Assembly: GCF_008711325.1 (NCBI RefSeq)
Contig: NZ_VXDB01000001.1
Span: 340,287 to 404,286 of the forward strand
Length of the DNA stretch: 64,000 nucleotides
Direction of reading: 5' to 3'
Source: Roseibium sediminis
GTDB lineage: Bacteria; Pseudomonadota; Alphaproteobacteria; Rhizobiales; Stappiaceae
The position numbers and the translations under genes are program-made. Shown piece by piece: positions 33,751 to 42,359 of the stretch (the first letter of the stretch is position 1; the number at the start of each line of letters is the position of its first letter). The notes under the pieces are model-generated. The model saw nothing but the letters and a program-made list of their open reading frames with translations, did not search any database and was not told the origin of the DNA.

Positions 33751-35271
33751 ATGACAAAGATCACTGTTGTCGCAAACAGCAACACCGCCCTGCCTGCGTC
33801 CCCTTTCAAGGGCTGTCACCTGATTGACGGCGCCTGGCAGGAGAGCTCTGATGGCGCTACTTTCGAGCGCATTTCCCCATCTCACGGCGTTGTCGCGTCC
33901 AACTCCAGCCGCGGAACAGCCGCAGATGTCGACGCCGCGGTCGCAGCCGCGCGCAAGACATTCGATAAAGGCGACTGGCCCCTGTCTTCCGGCAAGGACC
34001 GCGCCACGCTTTTGCTGAAAGTAGCCGACCTCATCGACCGGGACCGCGAGCGGATCGCGCTTCTGGAAGTCCTGGAATCGGGCAAGCCGATCAGTCAGGC
34101 AAAGGCCGAAATTGAGGGAGCAGCCGACCTCTGGCGCTTTGCCGCTTCGCTTGCCCGCACCATGCACGGCGAAAGCCACAACACGCTTGGACGGGACATG
34201 CTTGGTGTGGTTTTGAAGGAGCCGATTGGCGTTGTCTCCATCATCACACCATGGAATTTCCCGTTCCTGATCGTGTCCCAAAAACTGCCCTTCGCACTGG
34301 CCGCTGGTTGCACCTGCGTCATCAAACCTTCGGAAATGACACCGTCCACAACGGTCATTTTGGGTGAGTTGCTGATTGAGGCTGGATGCCCGGCAGGTGT
34401 CGTGAACATCGTTCTGGGTTTCGGCGATCCGGTTGGCACCGCCATGACGACCGATCCCCGCGTCGACATGGTCACCTTCACGGGATCGACCCGCGTCGGC
34501 AAATCCATCGTGGCAGCAACCTCTGGCACCCTGAAGAAGGTCTCGCTGGAACTCGGCGGCAAGAACCCGCAGGTCATCATGCCGGATGCCGATCTGGACA
34601 GCGCGGTCGACGCCGTTGTTTTCGGCGTCTACTTCAATGCCGGTGAGTGCTGCAATTCCGGCTCGCGCATTCTGGTTCACGAGGACATCGCCGAAGATTT
34701 CATCGCAAGGACCAAAGATCTGTCAGCGAAGGTCCCCTTCGGCGATCCGCTTGATCCGGCGACGCAGGTTGGAGCGATCATCTCTGCCGATCATCAGGCC
34801 AAGATTCACGCCTATGTGCAAGCAGCTGCCAAGAGCGGTGCATCTGTTCGCCTTGGCGGCGAAGCCCTGCCCATAGACGGTCTCGATGGCCGCTTCTATC
34901 AGCCGACCATTGTGGCCGATGTCTCCCCCGACATGCCGATTGCACGCGAGGAAGTGTTCGGGCCGGTTCTTTCGGTCCTCACTTTCAAGACGCTTGAAGA
35001 AGCGATTTCCATCGTCAACGACGCGGAATACGGGTTGTCGGCAGGTATCTGGAGCGAAAACGTTCACACCTGTCTTGAATTTGCCCGCCGCGCCCGCGCC
35101 GGAACCATCTGGACCAACACATGGATGGACGGTTTCCCCGAAATGCCCTTCGGCGGCATGAAGGAGAGCGGACAAGGCCGCGAACTCGGTCGCTACGGTC
35201 TGGAAGAGTTTCTGGAAACCAAGACAGTCACGATGCGCATTGGCGCAACACGTTCCCCCTGGGTAGCCTAA
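33751..35271 (+). CDS. NAD(P)-dependent aldehyde dehydrogenase
   Basis: A 506-residue ALDH-superfamily enzyme. The ATG at 33751 lies one base past the hydratase stop; the frame opens earlier inside that gene. Key sites are ITPWNFPFLIVSQKL (cofactor pocket), VTFTGSTRVG, the general-base Glu in SLELGGKNP and the catalytic Cys in FNAGECCNSGSR (C300/C301, the second more likely). EEVFGPVLSV and MPFGGMKESGQGRELG close the fold. It oxidises an aldehyde to the acid, which the CoA-transferase two genes upstream could activate. Its stop overlaps the convergent LacI gene by 4 bp. Confidence 0.93.
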   Translation: MTKITVVANSNTALPASPFKGCHLIDGAWQESSDGATFERISPSHGVVASNSSRGTAADVDAAVAAARKTFDKGDWPLSSGKDRATLLLKVADLIDRDRERIALLEVLESGKPISQAKAEIEGAADLWRFAASLARTMHGESHNTLGRDMLGVVLKEPIGVVSIITPWNFPFLIVSQKLPFALAAGCTCVIKPSEMTPSTTVILGELLIEAGCPAGVVNIVLGFGDPVGTAMTTDPRVDMVTFTGSTRVGKSIVAATSGTLKKVSLELGGKNPQVIMPDADLDSAVDAVVFGVYFNAGECCNSGSRILVHEDIAEDFIARTKDLSAKVPFGDPLDPATQVGAIISADHQAKIHAYVQAAAKSGASVRLGGEALPIDGLDGRFYQPTIVADVSPDMPIAREEVFGPVLSVLTFKTLEEAISIVNDAEYGLSAGIWSENVHTCLEFARRARAGTIWTNTWMDGFPEMPFGGMKESGQGRELGRYGLEEFLETKTVTMRIGATRSPWVA

Positions 35272-36314
35272 TGCTTGGACGGCAACGACATGGAGAAATC
35301 ATGCACAGGCGCGAGCAGCACCTGCATGTCTTCCATGCTTCCGCCGTTCATCCGGTGCAGGAGAACCTGCGCCATCGCCTTTCCGGTCGCATAGACGTCC
35401 TCGTGGACCGTTTCGATACGAGGGCGAAAGTGATTGGAGATGGGCGACGCGTGTTTTGCCAGAATGTCCGCCTCGACACCCGGCGTGAGGCCCATGTCCT
35501 GCAACGCCGCCAACGTGATCAGCGCCATGATTTCGCCAACGCAGACATATCCGTCAGGCGGATTGTCGGACGCGTGAAGCTGGCGCAGCGCCGCGGAAAT
35601 GGCATCCGGCGGCGAATCGAAATTCACACCCTCAGGGATCGTGAAATCGATGCCGTGCTGGGTCACCGCCTGCCGCGCGCCAACGCGAAGATGCTGGCCG
35701 AACGTGTATCTTTCGTCCGGCATCACCATGCAAATGTGCTTGCGCCCGTTCTCGACAAGACGATCAATAGCCATGCGGGCAAAGCGGGCATTGTCGAAAT
35801 CGACATAGGGATGCGGTGTAGTGAAATCCGTGCGGCCGTGGGTCGCGAACGGAAAATTGTGTTCCAGCAAATAGCGAACCCGGTCATCGAAACATTCGGT
35901 TCGAGTGAAAACCACCGCATCGGCCAGCGAATTGCGATGGATATTGCGGATGACCTCAAGTGCATCTTCGCCCATCCCGCTTGGCGTGATGTTCATGGCA
36001 TAGCCGGTGCCTCTCAACCCCTCGGTCATGCCACGAAGCAGTTCGGACGAGAAGCTGACGAACTCGTGGTTCGTGTTCAAGAGAAGACTGATAACCTTGG
36101 TGCGGCCGGTGCGAAGACGTTGCGCAGCGCGGTTGGGAACATATCCAAGCTCGTCGGCGACAGCCGCCACCTTCTCGCGGGTTGTCTTGGCAATACGCGG
36201 GTCATTGGCCAGCGCACGGGACACCGTGGTGATGGCAAATCCGGATTTTTCCGCCACTGTTCGCAAAGTGGCGCGCTTGTCCGGCGCACTCGCCGTTGGA
36301 CTGCCTTCGCTCAT
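35268..36314 (-). CDS. LacI-family repressor next to the sugar ABC importer
   Basis: A 348-residue LacI-type regulator. I start it at the ATG at 36314 (MSEGSPTAS), with GGGCGAGG upstream. The helix-turn-helix is TLRTVAEKSGFAITTVSRAL with hinge YVPNRAAQRLRTGRTKVIS. The effector domain shows TEGLRGTGYAMNITPSGMGE and the C-terminal DMQVLLAPVHDF. It is divergent from the importer genes and probably represses them through CG- or GC-centred dyads at 36386-36397 and 36484-36497. The recognition residues (I-T..R) differ from those of the second LacI (46221-47228, K-S..L), which agrees with different operators. Confidence 0.9.
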   Translation of the reverse strand: MSEGSPTASAPDKRATLRTVAEKSGFAITTVSRALANDPRIAKTTREKVAAVADELGYVPNRAAQRLRTGRTKVISLLLNTNHEFVSFSSELLRGMTEGLRGTGYAMNITPSGMGEDALEVIRNIHRNSLADAVVFTRTECFDDRVRYLLEHNFPFATHGRTDFTTPHPYVDFDNARFARMAIDRLVENGRKHICMVMPDERYTFGQHLRVGARQAVTQHGIDFTIPEGVNFDSPPDAISAALRQLHASDNPPDGYVCVGEIMALITLAALQDMGLTPGVEADILAKHASPISNHFRPRIETVHEDVYATGKAMAQVLLHRMNGGSMEDMQVLLAPVHDFSMSLPSKH

Positions 36315-36385
36315 TTGCCTCGCCCTGCTGCCCTCAATTCGGGACCAGTCTAACAATGGAATTTAAATCGTTGCAACACAAATTC

Positions 36386-36397
36386 ACAACGCGTTGT
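36386..36397. promoter_or_regulatory. Candidate operator in the LacI/ABC divergent region
   Basis: ACAACGCGTTGT is a perfect 12-bp palindrome 72 bp upstream of the LacI ATG. A smaller dyad, GTTGCAAC, lies at 36370-36377. Both use the same TTG/CAA half-site letters as the site at 36484-36497. Confidence 0.5.
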
Positions 36398-36467
36398 TTT
36401 CTCTAAATTTTGCTAAAAACGTCGGGATATCGGGAGAAAAAAGAGAAAAGCATCGTTCAGTTTTGAA

Positions 36468-36498
36468 TTGACAAGAGGGACATTTGCAACGTTACAAT
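36468..36498 (+). promoter_or_regulatory. Promoter and operator of the sugar ABC importer
   Basis: TTGACA (36468-36473) and TACAAT (36493-36498) look like -35 and -10 elements, with a long 19-bp spacer. TTGCAACGTTACAA (36484-36497), a CG-centred dyad with one mismatch, covers the -10 region, an ideal place for repression by the divergent LacI protein. Confidence 0.6.
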
Positions 36499-36591
36499 AG
36501 TCAGGACTGCTGATCGACCATGACGGCTCGACAGTTCGTTTTGCAGGAAACCTGGCAATCACGTCAGGCTCATTCTGGGAGGAATGCTACA

Positions 36592-37833
36592 ATGATGAAG
36601 TCTTTCAAGCTGGGCGTCGCGGCCCTCGCTCTGAGCACCGGCCTTGCACAGGCAGGTGACGTTGAGGTTCTGCACTGGTGGACATCCGGCGGCGAAGCTG
36701 CTGCGCTGAACGTCCTCAAGGACGATCTGTCCGGTCAGGGCATCGGCTGGCAGGATATGCCGGTTGCAGGTGGCGGCGGCACTCAGGCCATGACCGTTCT
36801 GCGCGCCCGCGTAACCTCCGGCAACGCTCCGACCGCCGTCCAGATGCTCGGCTTCGACATCACCGACTGGGCCAAGGAAGGTGCACTCGCCAACCTGAAC
36901 GACATCGCAGCTGACAAGAACTGGGACGCAGTTGTTCCGGAAGCTCTTCAGAAGTTCGCCAAGTATGACGGCAAGTGGGTTGCTGCTCCGGTGAACGTGC
37001 ACTCCACCAACTGGGTGTGGGCCAACAAGAAGCTCATGGATGAGCTCGGCATTGCCCAGCCGCAGACCTGGGACGAGTTTGTTGCAGCCCTTCAGAAGGT
37101 GAAGGACGCCGGTTATACCGCTCTGGCTCATGGCGGCCAGGCATGGCAGGACGCAACCATTTTTGATGCCGTTGCAATGTCCACCGGTGGTGCAGACTTC
37201 TACCAGAAGGCTTTCGTCGATCTTGATGAAGCCGCTCTCGGCTCCGACACCATGAAGGAAGCTTTCGACCGCATGACCACGCTGCGTGGTTTCGTGGACG
37301 ACAACTTCTCCGGTCGCGACTGGAACCTGGCAACAGCCATGGTCATCAACAACGAAGCCGGCTTCCAGCTGATGGGCGACTGGGCAAAGGGTGAATTCCT
37401 GAATGCAGGCAAGACCCCGAACCAGGACTTCCTCTGCTACCGCTTCCCGGGCACCCAGTCTCAGGTGACCTTCAACTCTGACCAGTTCGCCATGTTCGAC
37501 CAGAACGGCAAGGTTTCCGACGAGCAGGCAGCTCTGGCTGGCGCAATCCTGTCACCGACCTTCCAGATCGCCTTCAACAAGGTGAAGGGCTCCGTTCCGG
37601 CTCGTACCGACCTTGATGTTTCCGAACTGGATGCATGTGGTCAGCAGGGCTACGAAGAGTTCAAGGCAGCCTCTGCTTCCGGCAACCTCTACGGCTCCTT
37701 CGCACATGGCCATGCCAACAAGGCCGCCATCAAGAACGCGATGTATGACGTGATCACCGCTCACTTCAACGGTGAGTACGACAGCGCAACCGCTGTTCAG
37801 GAACTCGTATCCGCAGTTCAGATCAACAAGTGA
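36592..37833 (+). CDS. Sugar ABC transporter, extracellular solute-binding protein (CUT1)
   Basis: A 413-residue COG1653-type binding protein. The ATG at 36592 has GGGAGGAATG upstream. A signal peptide ends at LAQA-GDVEV; no lipobox, so it is free in the periplasm. [19 protein letters not shown] begins the mature domain, and the central blocks ([36 protein letters not shown]) match glucose/mannose-type binding proteins of alphaproteobacteria. It is the first gene of the importer operon, followed by a hairpin terminator or attenuator and then the permeases. The ligand is probably a mono- or oligosaccharide. Confidence 0.93.
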   Translation: MMKSFKLGVAALALSTGLAQAGDVEVLHWWTSGGEAAALNVLKDDLSGQGIGWQDMPVAGGGGTQAMTVLRARVTSGNAPTAVQMLGFDITDWAKEGALANLNDIAADKNWDAVVPEALQKFAKYDGKWVAAPVNVHSTNWVWANKKLMDELGIAQPQTWDEFVAALQKVKDAGYTALAHGGQAWQDATIFDAVAMSTGGADFYQKAFVDLDEAALGSDTMKEAFDRMTTLRGFVDDNFSGRDWNLATAMVINNEAGFQLMGDWAKGEFLNAGKTPNQDFLCYRFPGTQSQVTFNSDQFAMFDQNGKVSDEQAALAGAILSPTFQIAFNKVKGSVPARTDLDVSELDACGQQGYEEFKAASASGNLYGSFAHGHANKAAIKNAMYDVITAHFNGEYDSATAVQELVSAVQINK

Positions 37834-37842
37834 TCCGCTGAG

Positions 37843-37874
37843 CAGGGAGCGGCATAAGCTGCTCCCTGTTTTTT
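37843..37874 (+). terminator. Attenuating terminator between binding-protein and permease genes
   Basis: CAGGGAGCGGC, loop ATAA, GCTGCTCCCTG gives an 11-bp stem with one G-T pair, followed by six Ts. It lies between the binding protein stop and the first permease start. Such hairpins let the binding protein be made in excess over the membrane parts. Confidence 0.8.
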
Positions 37875-37890
37875 CATCCGGAGACTCCCC

Positions 37891-38796
37891 ATGTCACATG
37901 CAGCGACGGAAAACCGTCCAGCCCTGCTGGACCGGTTACGCGAAGCTTTACCCAAAATCGTGCTGAGCCCGACGGTCGCCATTGTCGCGATCTTCGTCTA
38001 TGGCTTCATCGCCTTCACGGTTTATCTGTCCTTCACGAACAGCCGGATCCTGCCGACTTTCGATCTTGTCGGCTGGAAGAACTACGAGAACCTGTTCAAG
38101 ATCCGCGCATGGGACATTGCCGTCTCCAACCTTTTGGTTTTTGGCATTCTGTATATTGTCATTTGCTGCGCACTCGGCCTGTTGCTGGCGATCCTTCTGG
38201 ATCAGCGCATTCGCGCAGAAGGCTTCATCCGCACGATCTACCTGTACCCGATGGCCCTCAGCTTCATCGTGACCGGTATTGCGTGGAAATGGTTTCTGGA
38301 TCCCGGAATTGGTCTGGAAGCCGTCGTGCAGGGATGGGGTTTTGAAAACTTCAAGTTCGGCTGGATCAAGGACCGCGACATGGCGATCTATACGATTGTC
38401 ATCGCAGCCGTCTGGCAAACCTCCGGCTTCGTGATGGCGATGTTCCTCGCAGGCCTGCGCGGCATCGACAGCGAAATGATGAAGGCTGCCCAGATTGATG
38501 GCGCGTCCACCTTCGCGCTCTACCGGCGGATCGTGATCCCGCAGCTGCGTCCGGCTTTCATGTCCGCCTTCGTGGTGCTCGCCCACATGGCAATCAAGTC
38601 CTATGACCTTGTCATTGCCCTGACCGGCGGCGGGCCAGGAACAGCAACAGAAGTTCCTGCGACCTTCATGTACTCCTATACCTTTACCCGGAACCAGATG
38701 GGCATTGGCGCGGCCTCAGCAGTGATCATGCTCATGACCATTGCGGCCATCATCGTGCCCTATCTCTGGTCCGAGCTGAGGGAGAAAAAGCAATGA
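37891..38796 (+). CDS. Sugar ABC transporter permease, MalF-like
   Basis: A 301-residue inner-membrane protein with about six hydrophobic helices. The EAA loop that contacts the ATPase is GIDSEMMKAAQIDGASTFAL-like, with the conserved G in AAQIDGA. It starts at 37891 and ends with an ATGA overlap into the second permease. With 38793-39668 it forms the membrane channel of the CUT1 importer. Confidence 0.92.
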   Translation: MSHAATENRPALLDRLREALPKIVLSPTVAIVAIFVYGFIAFTVYLSFTNSRILPTFDLVGWKNYENLFKIRAWDIAVSNLLVFGILYIVICCALGLLLAILLDQRIRAEGFIRTIYLYPMALSFIVTGIAWKWFLDPGIGLEAVVQGWGFENFKFGWIKDRDMAIYTIVIAAVWQTSGFVMAMFLAGLRGIDSEMMKAAQIDGASTFALYRRIVIPQLRPAFMSAFVVLAHMAIKSYDLVIALTGGGPGTATEVPATFMYSYTFTRNQMGIGAASAVIMLMTIAAIIVPYLWSELREKKQ

Positions 38797-39668
38797 GCGC
38801 TTCCTCCAGTGCATCCACCGGAAACGGTATTGCCCGTTTCATTCTCTACACGCTGTTGGCCCTCTTCTGCGTTTACTACCTGCTGCCACTTTATGTGATG
38901 GTCGTGAACTCGCTGAAGCCGCTGTCGGAAATCACATCCGGTGGCATGATGTCCCTGCCCGAGACCCTGACCTTTGCTCCCTGGCAAAGTGCATGGTCAC
39001 AGGCGCAGGTTGGCGTCGAAGCAACCGGCCTTCGCCCCTATTTCATCAACTCCATCCAGATGGTCGTTCCAGCCGTCGCGCTCTCCACCCTGCTGGGTGC
39101 GCTCAACGGATATGTTTTGACCAAGTGGCCTTTCCGCGGCTCAACGATCCTGTTCGGCCTCCTGCTGTTCGGCTGCTTCATTCCGTTCCAGATCGTCCTG
39201 ATCCCGATGGCACGCATGCTGGGACTGATGGGCCTTGCAGGCAGCGTTCCCGGCCTGATCTTCGTGCACCTCGTCTACGGCATCGGCTTCTCGACGCTCT
39301 ATTTCCGCAACTACTACGCGGCCTTTCCGACGGAGCTCGTTCGGGCCGCCCAGATCGACGGCGCCGGTTTCTTCACCATCTTCTGGCGTATTCTGCTGCC
39401 GTCCTCCGGGCCAATCGCGGTTGTCTGCATCATCTGGCAGTTCACCAACATCTGGAACGACTTCCTGTTCGGGGCGTCCTTCTCCGACTTTGACAGTCAG
39501 CCGATGACGGTCGCCCTGAACAATTTGGTGCAGTCGTCCACGGGCGTGAAGGAATACAACGTTCACTTTGCAGGCGCGATCATGGCCGCGCTTCCTACCC
39601 TCCTCGTTTACATCGTCGCAGGCCGCTATTTCGTTCGCGGGCTGATGGCCGGCTCGGTTAAAGGATAA
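38793..39668 (+). CDS. Sugar ABC transporter permease, MalG-like
   Basis: A 291-residue inner-membrane protein with six predicted helices. The EAA motif is ELVRAAQIDGAGFFTIFWRI, about 80 residues from the C-terminus. The start codon overlaps the stop of the first permease by 4 bp, indicating coupled translation. Heterodimeric permeases of this kind carry mono- or oligosaccharides. Confidence 0.92.
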   Translation: MSASSSASTGNGIARFILYTLLALFCVYYLLPLYVMVVNSLKPLSEITSGGMMSLPETLTFAPWQSAWSQAQVGVEATGLRPYFINSIQMVVPAVALSTLLGALNGYVLTKWPFRGSTILFGLLLFGCFIPFQIVLIPMARMLGLMGLAGSVPGLIFVHLVYGIGFSTLYFRNYYAAFPTELVRAAQIDGAGFFTIFWRILLPSSGPIAVVCIIWQFTNIWNDFLFGASFSDFDSQPMTVALNNLVQSSTGVKEYNVHFAGAIMAALPTLLVYIVAGRYFVRGLMAGSVKG

Positions 39669-39672
39669 GACA

Positions 39673-40782
39673 ATGGGCTTTCTCGACATCAAGAACGCGA
39701 CCAAGTCCTATGGCGCCGTCAAGGTCCTGCACGAGACCAACATTTCCATCGAGGAAGGTGAGTTTCTGGTTCTCGTTGGCCCGTCCGGCTGCGGAAAGTC
39801 GACCCTTCTCAACATGATCGCAGGCCTTGAGGACATCACGTCCGGCGAAATCGCCATCAAGGGCCGCAGCATGAACGGCGTGAAGCCGGCGGAGCGGAAC
39901 ATCGCCATGGTGTTCCAGTCCTACGCGCTCTACCCGAACATGACCGTGAAGGGGAACATCTCCTTCGGCATGGAAATGCATGGCATGCCAAAGGAGCAGC
40001 GTGAACCGCGCATTGCGCAGGTTGCCGACCTCCTGCAGATCAGCCATCTGCTGGACCGCAAGCCGGGGCAGCTTTCGGGTGGTCAGCGCCAGCGTGTCGC
40101 AATGGGCCGGGCGCTGGTTCGCGAGCCGGATGTTTTCCTGTTCGACGAACCGCTGTCCAACCTTGATGCCAAGCTACGCGTCGACATGCGCACGGAAATC
40201 AAGAAGCTGCACCAGAAGCTCGGCACGACAATTGTCTATGTGACCCACGACCAGATCGAGGCGCTGACATTGTCGACACGCATTGCCGTGATGTTTGGCG
40301 GTTACGTCCAGCAGCTCGGCACCCCGAAGGAAATCTACGACGATCCGGCCAACATGTTTGTGGCAGGCTTTATGGGCTCTCCGTCCATGAACCTTTTCCC
40401 GGCAAAGATCGTTGCAAGTGCAAACGGATCGGCCGCCGAGGTTGCCCTGCATGGCGGTCAGACAGCCCAGATTCCGTTCGCAAACGGAGCAATGTCCGCT
40501 CATCAGGGCCGCGAGATCATTCTTGGTCTGCGTCCGGAAGCCATCACCGACAAGGACGGCGCGGACCGCAACTCCCAATCTGTCCATATCGTGGAATGTC
40601 CGGTTGAAGTCACCGAACCGGCCGGTTCCGACACCTTTGTTGTCACCCAGATTGGCGGCAAGGACGTAACGGGGCGTTTCCGCGCCGATGTGAACGTCAA
40701 GGCAGGCGAAACCTTCCCGTTTGCCTTCAACATGGAAAAGGCTGTCGTCTTTGATCCGAAGACCGAAGATCGCATCCGTTGA
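39673..40782 (+). CDS. Sugar ABC transporter ATP-binding protein, UgpC/MsmK type
   Basis: A 369-residue ATPase with a nucleotide-binding domain (Walker A GPSGCGKST, Q-loop MVFQSYALYPNMTV, signature LSGGQRQRVAMGRAL, Walker B VFLFDEPLSNLDAKL, switch His in VTHDQIEA). The C-terminal OB-fold regulatory domain (from about 240, GFMGSPSMNLFPA, LGLRPEAI) is typical of CUT1 systems. It starts 4 bp after the second permease and is followed by a terminator, so it is the last importer gene. Confidence 0.94.
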   Translation: MGFLDIKNATKSYGAVKVLHETNISIEEGEFLVLVGPSGCGKSTLLNMIAGLEDITSGEIAIKGRSMNGVKPAERNIAMVFQSYALYPNMTVKGNISFGMEMHGMPKEQREPRIAQVADLLQISHLLDRKPGQLSGGQRQRVAMGRALVREPDVFLFDEPLSNLDAKLRVDMRTEIKKLHQKLGTTIVYVTHDQIEALTLSTRIAVMFGGYVQQLGTPKEIYDDPANMFVAGFMGSPSMNLFPAKIVASANGSAAEVALHGGQTAQIPFANGAMSAHQGREIILGLRPEAITDKDGADRNSQSVHIVECPVEVTEPAGSDTFVVTQIGGKDVTGRFRADVNVKAGETFPFAFNMEKAVVFDPKTEDRIR

Positions 40783-40793
40783 TAAAAATGAAC

Positions 40794-40823
40794 AGCGCGG
40801 CAACTTGTCCGCGCTTTTCTTTT
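40794..40823 (+). terminator. Intrinsic terminator of the sugar importer operon
   Basis: AGCGCGG, an 8-base loop and CCGCGCT make a 7-bp GC-rich stem, followed by TTTTCTTTT. The T-tract runs straight into the TTGACA -35 box of the next operon. Confidence 0.8.
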
Positions 40824-40849
40824 GACAAAAAATTGGAACGTTCCATAAA
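40822..40849 (+). promoter_or_regulatory. Promoter of the GMC-SDR-GMC-DUF993-LacI operon
   Basis: TTGACA (40822-40827) is a perfect -35 box. CATAAA (40844-40849) at a 16-bp spacing is the likely -10. The operator TGGAACGTTCCA lies in the spacer, as in the divergent promoters at 30326-30357. Confidence 0.65.
40834..40845. promoter_or_regulatory. LacI-type operator O3
   Basis: TGGAACGTTCCA is the same perfect 12-bp palindrome as O1 at 30336-30347. It sits between the -35 and -10 of the operon that ends in a LacI gene, as expected for autoregulation by that protein. Confidence 0.75.
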
Positions 40850-40880
40850 CTGAAAACCAACAAATCAGTCAGGGCGAAAA

Positions 40881-42359
40881 ATGTCACCGGATATCGTGAT
40901 CATCGGAAGTGGAATGGGAGGGGCGAGCGTCGCAGCAGGCCTCGCACCAACCGGTGCCCGCATCACAATTCTGGAACGTGGGCATCAGATCCCTGACACC
41001 GCTCCCGCCCGTGATCCCTGGCGCATCTACACAAACAGTGCCTTCCGCTCGAAGGAGACCTGGCTGGATGAGACCGGCAAACCCTTCGAGCCCGGCAACT
41101 ATTACAATGTTGGCGGCAACACGAAACTCTATGGTGCAGTGCTCATCCGCTACCGGCAGGAAGACTTTGGGGAGCTGGAACATTTTGACGGCATCTCACC
41201 CGCCTGGCCGTTTGCCTATGAAGAGCTGGCCCCATGGTACGAGCGGGCTGAACAGCTGTTTCAGGTGCGCGGAGACCACACATCCGACAAGACCGAACCT
41301 CCTCACGACAGCAGCTACCCGTTTCCGCCGGTTCCTGACGAGCCAGCGATTGCAGACGTCCGCGCCCGACTGAAAAAGGCTGGTGTATCGCCCTTCACCC
41401 TGCCGCTTGGCGTCGACATCGACACTTGGCTAAAAGCGGGGAAAACCGGGTGGGATGGGTATCCCGATCTCAGATGCGGCAAGATGGATGCCGAAACCTG
41501 CGCCTTGGCTGAAGCTCTGAGCCACGAAAACGTGTCTCTGGTCACTGGCGCCCATGTCAAACATCTGTCATGCGACCCTGAAACACACCGCATTTCCCAA
41601 GTCACGTTTGAGAAAGACGGCGAAGTGCATACGCTCAAGGCGGGGACGTTTATCCTCTGCGCCGGCGCGGTTCAATCTGCAGCCCTTCTGTTGAAGTCCG
41701 GTCTCGCCAATTCGTCTGACTATGTCGGGCGCTGCTTCATGAACCACAATGCAACGGCTGTGATTGGGATAGACCCGCGTTTCCAGAACGACGCTGTCTA
41801 TCAGAAAACCTTCGGCCTGAATGACTGGTATCTCGATGATGGAGAAACCGGAAAACCACTCGGCAATGTCCAGCTTCTTGGCCGCGTGACGCCGGATATT
41901 CTGAAGATACAAGTGCCAAGCCTGCCGATGCTTGCCGCTCGCTGGATCTCAAACCACGCCATCGACATGTATCTCATTTCAGAGGATTTGCCGGACCCCG
42001 AAAGCCGGGTGGTTCTCAATGGAGACCAGATCCAGCTGATCTGGCGGCGGTCCAACATGACAGCTCACCACAAGCTTCTGGCCAAGACAAAGGCCACACT
42101 TAAGGCTGCCGGTTTTCCGTTGGTGCTGTCTCGCCTGTTTGACGGCAGGGTTCCGTCCCACCAGTGCGGAACCGTGCGAATGGGCCTTGATCCGAAAACC
42201 TCGGTTCTCGACCCTACCTGCCGAAGCTGGGACCATCCGAACCTTTATGTGACGGATGCAGGTGCATTGCCGACCTCGGCCGCCGTCAATCCGTCCCTCA
42301 CCGTGGCTGCCCTCGCGCTGCGAACAGCAAGTACAATTCAAAAGGAACTCGGCGCATGA
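40881..42359 (+). CDS. GMC-family FAD oxidoreductase (1)
   Basis: A 492-residue flavoprotein. The N-terminal dinucleotide site is IVIIGSGMGGASVAAGLAP with ILERG at the second strand. YNVGGNTKLYGAVLIRYR is the FAD-contact segment. The C-terminal GMC_oxred_C part shows VPSHQCGTVRMG (possible catalytic His) and NPSLTVAALALRTA. No signal peptide or Tat motif is present, so it is cytoplasmic. The form resembles the sugar- or glycoside-oxidising GMC branch (glucoside 3-dehydrogenase, sorbitol or gluconate dehydrogenases) rather than choline dehydrogenase; the substrate is inferred only. It begins an operon and overlaps the SDR gene by 4 bp. Confidence 0.87.
   Translation: MSPDIVIIGSGMGGASVAAGLAPTGARITILERGHQIPDTAPARDPWRIYTNSAFRSKETWLDETGKPFEPGNYYNVGGNTKLYGAVLIRYRQEDFGELEHFDGISPAWPFAYEELAPWYERAEQLFQVRGDHTSDKTEPPHDSSYPFPPVPDEPAIADVRARLKKAGVSPFTLPLGVDIDTWLKAGKTGWDGYPDLRCGKMDAETCALAEALSHENVSLVTGAHVKHLSCDPETHRISQVTFEKDGEVHTLKAGTFILCAGAVQSAALLLKSGLANSSDYVGRCFMNHNATAVIGIDPRFQNDAVYQKTFGLNDWYLDDGETGKPLGNVQLLGRVTPDILKIQVPSLPMLAARWISNHAIDMYLISEDLPDPESRVVLNGDQIQLIWRRSNMTAHHKLLAKTKATLKAAGFPLVLSRLFDGRVPSHQCGTVRMGLDPKTSVLDPTCRSWDHPNLYVTDAGALPTSAAVNPSLTVAALALRTASTIQKELGA

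Noticed and set aside
33568..34680. A 370-codon open frame on the minus strand across the aldehyde dehydrogenase
   Set aside because: It is a shadow of the ALDH and hydratase genes, with no conserved domain.
35121..36353. A 410-codon open frame on the plus strand opposite the LacI gene
   Set aside because: It is antisense to a clear LacI protein and has Arg/His-rich composition without motifs.
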